Assembly (NCBI GenBank): GCA_015680685.1
Contig: MNCI01010113.1
Coordinates: 1-39,075 of the forward strand
Direction: 5' to 3'
Length of the DNA stretch: 39,075 bases
Source: Gnetum montanum
Lineage: Eukaryota; Streptophyta; Gnetopsida; Gnetales; Gnetaceae
Shown: one piece after another, positions 34,572-39,075 of the stretch
How positions within the stretch are numbered: the stretch's first letter is position 1
Layout of the letters: each line of letters starts with the position of its first letter
The notes under the pieces: model-generated
Told to the model about the DNA's origin: nothing
Database searches by the model: none
What the model saw: only the letters and a program-made list of their open reading frames with translations
Translations under genes and position numbers: made by a program

Positions 34572-35368
34572 TGATGGGACGCGATATCACGTCTTCCCCT
34601 ACAATATCACGTACGCGATATCGCAATGCGCCGTCAAATTTATAAATAAGAGGCAGCTCTCCCTTGTTTCTCAGTTTAGGCCTAGACCGTAGCGAAACTC
34701 TGGCAGTTTTACCTCTCCAAAGATAGAATAATTTCCATGTGCCCAAAATAGGAGCTCCAAAGTGAACAGATCTTTATTCGAGCAAATATTGTACCTGAAC
34801 ACAAGTTTGTGTACAGAAATTAAGACGAACTTCTTGGATAAACCTTGTAGTGCATGGGATAGGCTCAACAGGATTTTATTTACTATTATTTATTGTTTAT
34901 CATTTAATTGTTTTATTAGTCATTAAATATCTCTCAACCCTTCTCTCCTAGTTAAGTGCATTTAGTACGACCACTTTGAGCACATGTGTTACGCTTGGTG
35001 ATCCCAGTAACGACTAGCGTTTGGTAACCAAGGTTGCATTGGTTCAGGGTGTGAATGGTAAGTGGGAATGGATACTGATGCTAGGTTAATTAAGGCTTAG
35101 TTAGTTAGTTAAAGTTAGTTAATTACTCTCTTCACCCTTCACCTCACTAGCATAGGAGATAAAACAGAAAAGATATAAAAATCATATACCTCAGACTTAC
35201 TTAACCATACAACCGTGACAAATACAAGTAACTCTGGGAAGACAACGAATGATTAACCTTAAGTGTTCCATGAGGCATGTAGGCACTTAGTTTACGGAGT
35301 TCAACCAGATTGCACATGTAACGCTGGTATTTGTATGGTTGAGTGTAGGGGTACCTCGCCACTCATCA
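34572..35368 (+). repeat. Element D 5' LTR
   Basis: About 797 bp from TGATGGGACGCGATATC to ACTCATCA. GATATC-type palindromes lie in U3 (34582-34620), with TATAAATA at 34641-34648. The R-U5 block AGTACGACCACTTTGAGCAC and GTGATCCCAGTAACG match the LTR end at 1-502 best. Confidence 0.9.
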
Positions 35369-35369
35369 T

Positions 35370-35387
35370 TGGCGCCGTTGCCGGGGA
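35370..35387 (+). other. Element D primer binding site (tRNA-Asp, perfect)
   Basis: TGGCGCCGTTGCCGGGGA is exactly complementary to the CCA-bearing 3' end of plant tRNA-Asp. This primer is typical of Tat/Athila-group Gypsy elements. Confidence 0.93.
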
Positions 35388-35511
35388 CTAAGTGTTTGTG
35401 CGCTAAATAGAACATAGGAAATTATCCACATCGTTGGGAGCCTAAACGAACCTTTAGGGTTAATTAAATAAAAAATTATATAATGGTTAATTAGCACACT
35501 GACAAGACACA

Positions 35512-37870
35512 ATGTCTTCTTCTTATTCTCACAAGAGCACTTCACCACCTAGGGATCATACAAGAAATAGTCAGCAATCTAAAACACATAACCAACCGCC
35601 AGTTCCTCAACAATATAGGGTGGTATATACTCATCATGATGAGTCTATACTTGATTTTACCTTTATCCTCCATCAGGATGAACAATTGCGTTGGAGGGAC
35701 GTGCAAGGTAACATAGTGTTACCTCCAGATCAGGCAGTCCCGAACATGCTCCTTCGTGCTCTGGCACAGATAGGCATGATGGAATTATACGTTGAATACA
35801 TTGCGGAAGATTATGACATAAGGGATTACCATCCCATAGCAACGCAACATCTAAGGGACTCGAGGTAGGAGAGCCACCATACATTGTTGAAGGGCAAAGG
35901 GGTCCCGCATGTCCTAAGCGAAATTGGAGATGGTAAACCACTTATAACGGGTTCTCCATCAAATGATGTTCCCCCTCCTAGCGATAGTGAGGAGGTGGGG
36001 TATCAAAACCTACGCTCCATGATACACAACCCTGGTTTTGATCCCCGTGAACACCAACTATTCACTGAGGGAACAAAAACACATGACAAGGATAGGCACT
36101 CAGATCATCATCATGATCGAGGCCAAAGCCACCGAAGAGAAGGTAGGAAACATCGTCATGGCGATGGTTCTCCTTCTTCTTCCCCTTCATCATACCATTA
36201 CCCTCTCCTTCCACATCAAGAGAATGAGGGCAGTCTAGAGAGTCTAGGCATGGTAGAAGGGAAAGTAGGGAACCACGTAGGCATCATAGACGCCATGAGA
36301 GAGATGATCATGACGAACCCCTACTTACCACCTGAAGTATGCTAGATATTACGGAGGCAGTGAGAATACCTACAAGGCATCAAAAAGATAGTCAGATCAA
36401 GAGATTGGATATGAATAACATCCCACAATTTGAAGGAGGATACAACGTTGATCCGCAAAATCACTTACAGGCATTCCACGATGCCTGCACCTTGCATAAC
36501 ATAGAAGACGAGTGGCAGAAGTTAAAGTTGTTTCCTAGGACACTTATAAAGGAAGCAGAGAGTTGGTACTAGTCCTTAGAACCGGGAACCATTAGGAGGT
36601 GGAGTATGATGTTAGAACTCTTCAATGATAAATACCAAACATACTCCAGAGTGTCTAACTTGTGTAAGCAAATCCAAGGATGGAAGCAGGGTAATCATGA
36701 ATCCTTGGATGCTGCCATGGGCCGATATTATGCATTGCTACATCATTGCTCGGGCCATGGTTACGCACACCGGGATCAACTCTGCCACCTCGTAGATGGG
36801 CTAAGACATGAAACTAGGAGAACCCTTGGGACTTATGCCCAAGGGAGATTATCAGAACTTAGATCCCATGAAATTCATCGATTGTTGAAGCAAGTAGCTA
36901 AAGAAGAAGGGGAGCTATGGAAAAGAGAAAGCATGGAAGAGTATAACTGTGATCCTTCCCTCCGAAAGAGGGGAGTGAGATTCTGCAATGAAGAGGATGA
37001 GTCACCACTCGAAGAGTTGGTGAATAGAAAAACCTTACCACTTTAGAAGTTAACAACGGAAGTATTGGCTAAGGTAGATGAAATATGGAGCTCCTTAGAT
37101 AGTAAAATTGAAACTGTCCTGAAAATCATAGAGGAGTCTAAGGAGGAATAAAGTAGCAAACATGACAAGAAAAAGTGGAGAGATTCAGACCCTGCACGTA
37201 ACAAGGGTAAGGGAAAATGAATATCACCGATGAGGTTGTGGATTTGGATATAGACAATGACGGTGGATGTGAGATCTGCCAATATGACCATCCTAAGGGA
37301 TGTTGCCCAATAATCTCACATCTACAAGAGTCTGGGGTGTATGCACTCAACCCGAGACTTAACAGACAGCAGACACCTCGAAGGTTACCTTATCCCCAAG
37401 GTAACCCAAGGCAATTCCACCAATTGTTAATGTACTATCCAAGTGGAACTCCGCCACAACCTATCGGGCAACATCAGCAATGGCAACACCCACAGTCATG
37501 GGGGATGCCACCGCCCGGGCAACAATACCTTTACCTGCAACTAGACCCATATGGATACTACATGCAGCAGCCGGGGTCTCCAAGTGACTCTATGGATCAC
37601 ACAACCCCACAACATCACTACCAAGTTCGAGAGTATTTTAGAATGACTCCTTCTCCTCCGGGAGACATACCATATGCATGCCATCCTCCGAATCCATCCA
37701 CCTCTCTGGCACCGTTAGTTCCAATACCACCTACTCCAACAATGCAAGGGTAACTCCCCACTCAACCGTAGCAACATAATGCTACGAGAGCTGTAAACCT
37801 TTAACCCACTGCTAGTTCTGACAGCCACAAGAAGAGAAGACCTTTCTTTAGAACCAAAAGCCTATACAAG
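35512..37870 (+). pseudogene. Element D gag (few breaks)
   Basis: ATG at 35512, 125 bp after the PBS. The first open piece (118 codons) contains a globular segment not seen in C (FILHQDEQLRWRDVQ, RALAQIGMMELYVEYIAEDY). Next comes an Asp/His/Arg/Ser-rich stretch (KDRHSDHHHDRGQSHRREGR) to 36345. A frameshift near 36340 leads into the gag core (FEGGYNVDPQNHLQAFHDAC, then YQTYSRVSNLCKQIQGWKQ at 36606-37046). The TAG at 36570 stands where C has the Gln of WYQSL. A further shift near 37215 leads to CEICQYDHPKGCC and a Pro/Gln/Tyr-rich tail to 37753. No CCHC knuckle is present. Two frameshifts and a few stops prevent a full protein. Confidence 0.9.
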
Positions 37871-37897
37871 CTCTCACAACCACAAGCGATTGAGTTT

Positions 37898-38548
37898 GTG
37901 TACGCTCCTCCAACACATAAGGCTTCAGAGCTCCCTTCAAACCAATACCAGAGCTCGATGCATATGGTTATGTTAACACATACCGTAACCAACTGGATCA
38001 AGGTGGGCCACCTTCCCAGAAAACTCTCTAACCCTAGAAGTCCCTTAATCTACGTCCAAGTCACCGAGAACGAACCTCATAAGGCTCTTCTTGACTCAGG
38101 TTCCGAATTCAACTTAATTTCACAAGAAATGTATCAAGCCTGGAACCTTCCTCCACTCAAGAAGAGCAATATTCAACTAGAACTAGCTGACCAATCCATC
38201 ACCATTCCCTTAGGATTGGTGGAGGACATCGTTACCACTATGTGTGGTTGGTCATACCCAGCCAATTTCCTAGTGATAGAAGTCAACAGCAACAAAGGGG
38301 ACTTCCCAATTATAATGGGAAGGGCATGGCTAAGTACAATAGACGCATGCCTAGGAATCCGCGATCTTTCCTTGGAAATATCTAAGGTAAACATTTATGG
38401 AAAGATCGAGAAGAAGAAAGTTCCATGCATCACATACAGCGACTCAAAGGGTGATAACATGGAGGAATGCTCAGCATCTCCTACATGCAACCGGTGTGCC
38501 CTAGAAACTCTGAGACAAAGGTGCCTGTATGTAGCAACCACACAATAA
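37898..38548 (+). pseudogene. Element D aspartic protease domain
   Basis: Open for 216 codons and in the same frame as the gag tail, so gag and protease were probably one polyprotein. ALLDSGSEFNLIS (near 38081-38120) carries the catalytic Asp-Ser-Gly. FPIIMGRAWLSTI near 38305 matches the second conserved protease block. The domain itself looks intact, but the gag before it is broken. The protease would cut the gag polyprotein during particle maturation. The stop at 38546 is followed by no RT. Confidence 0.85.
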
Positions 38549-39075
38549 GTGGACATCCTGTGGTTGACAGCTAATCAAAAGAGCAACCCACCAACATGCA
38601 TGGAATGAACTGGGGAATAACTCATGCCCGCAACGAATGCATAGATACATTGGAGTATGAGAGTCGTCGACTTCCACCCCTTAACTTGAAAACATCAATT
38701 GCGAGAAGTTGGACACTTCTAAGAAATTCAAACAGGTGCTCGTATTTCGGATATCTCCCTTTCCATTCAGTCATGGGGGAGATGACCACCTATGCTAATT
38801 ATTTGGAGCCCTCAGTTCTTTTTAACTTTTTATTTTACACGTTTTTGTTTTGCACATTTTTGTTTTACAAATTTCTTTAACTTTTCTTGTTTTTCTTTTA
38901 CAACATCATTCAAAATTTTTTATTTCTTGTGTATGTGTGTGTGTGTGACTTATCCATTTTGTTAAGTTTGTCACCAATAAGTGTTCTTAATGATGGTATG
39001 GACTGTTTTTCTATTGGTTGCTAATGTTTGGTTTTTACCTTTAAGTTATGATGTTGATACTAAGGTATGGTTCTT
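38549..39075 (+). other. Element D post-protease spacer
   Basis: A short stretch still resembles the sequence between protease and RT in A (ATGCATGGAA, TGGGGA). From about 38740 it matches the post-integrase spacer of A instead (TTCGGAT, GGGGAGATG), followed by a T-rich block with repeated TTTTTGTTTTACA-like units. A GT microsatellite lies at 38931-38948. The pol deletion junction is therefore near 38660-38740. Confidence 0.75.

Larger units (their letters stand above)
34572..39075 (+). mobile_element. Element D: gag-protease LTR retrotransposon, runs off the window
   Basis: It starts in the 3' LTR of C (boundary 34572-34575 because the bases TGA are shared). It has a 5' LTR, a perfect tRNA-Asp PBS, gag, protease and then the post-pol spacer directly, without RT, RNase H or integrase. 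It has the fewest frame breaks of the four elements and is probably the most recent insertion. Its 3' LTR must lie to the right of the window. Confidence 0.9.

Noticed and set aside
1-39075. rRNA or intact tRNA genes
   Set aside because: None recognised. The only tRNA resemblance is the primer binding sites (tRNA-Asp 3' end) and the box-like motifs of the small retroposon.

Overview
This window looks like nuclear DNA of a land plant. It holds one spliced gene with plant-type GT-AG introns, and the rest is mostly decayed LTR and non-LTR retrotransposons. The old, nested, transition-eroded Gypsy elements and large gaps between genes suggest a big, slowly turned-over genome, such as a gymnosperm. 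That last step is inference; I cannot name the species.

Layout. 1-502: right end of an LTR. 503-1792: AT-rich spacer. 1809-6129: 5'-truncated L1-type LINE flanked by a perfect 16-bp target-site duplication (TSD). 6146-6417: short promoter with two heat-shock-element-like sites and a TATA box. 6418-10057: five-exon gene for an HSA32-like protein (heat-stress-associated 32, phosphosulfolactate-synthase fold), with all exons open and in phase. 10802-11136: 335-bp retroposon on the minus strand, with poly(A) and a perfect 16-bp TSD.

11410 to the window end is a nest of four related Gypsy-type elements, here called A to D. Where they survive, the LTRs end in ACTCATCA and the primer binding sites (PBS) match tRNA-Asp. 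A (plus strand, from about 11410) is the oldest. It has decayed gag, protease, RT and RNase H, a remnant of integrase, and a long extra sense ORF between pol and its 3' LTR. A solo LTR of another family sits inside that ORF. B (minus, 21830-27737, TSD ATAAG) lies 17 bp inside A's 3' LTR. C (plus, from 28501) lies further along the same LTR. D (plus, from about 34572) lies in C's 3' LTR and runs off the window. D has a perfect PBS and the best-kept gag and protease, so it is probably youngest.

How they work together: only A retains polymerase sequence. B and C carry gag without protease or pol, and D carries gag and protease and then goes straight to the post-pol spacer. B, C and D therefore look like non-autonomous members of one lineage that depended on an A-like partner. 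The only apparently functional host gene is the HSA32-like gene, whose proximal promoter is bounded by the LINE insertion.
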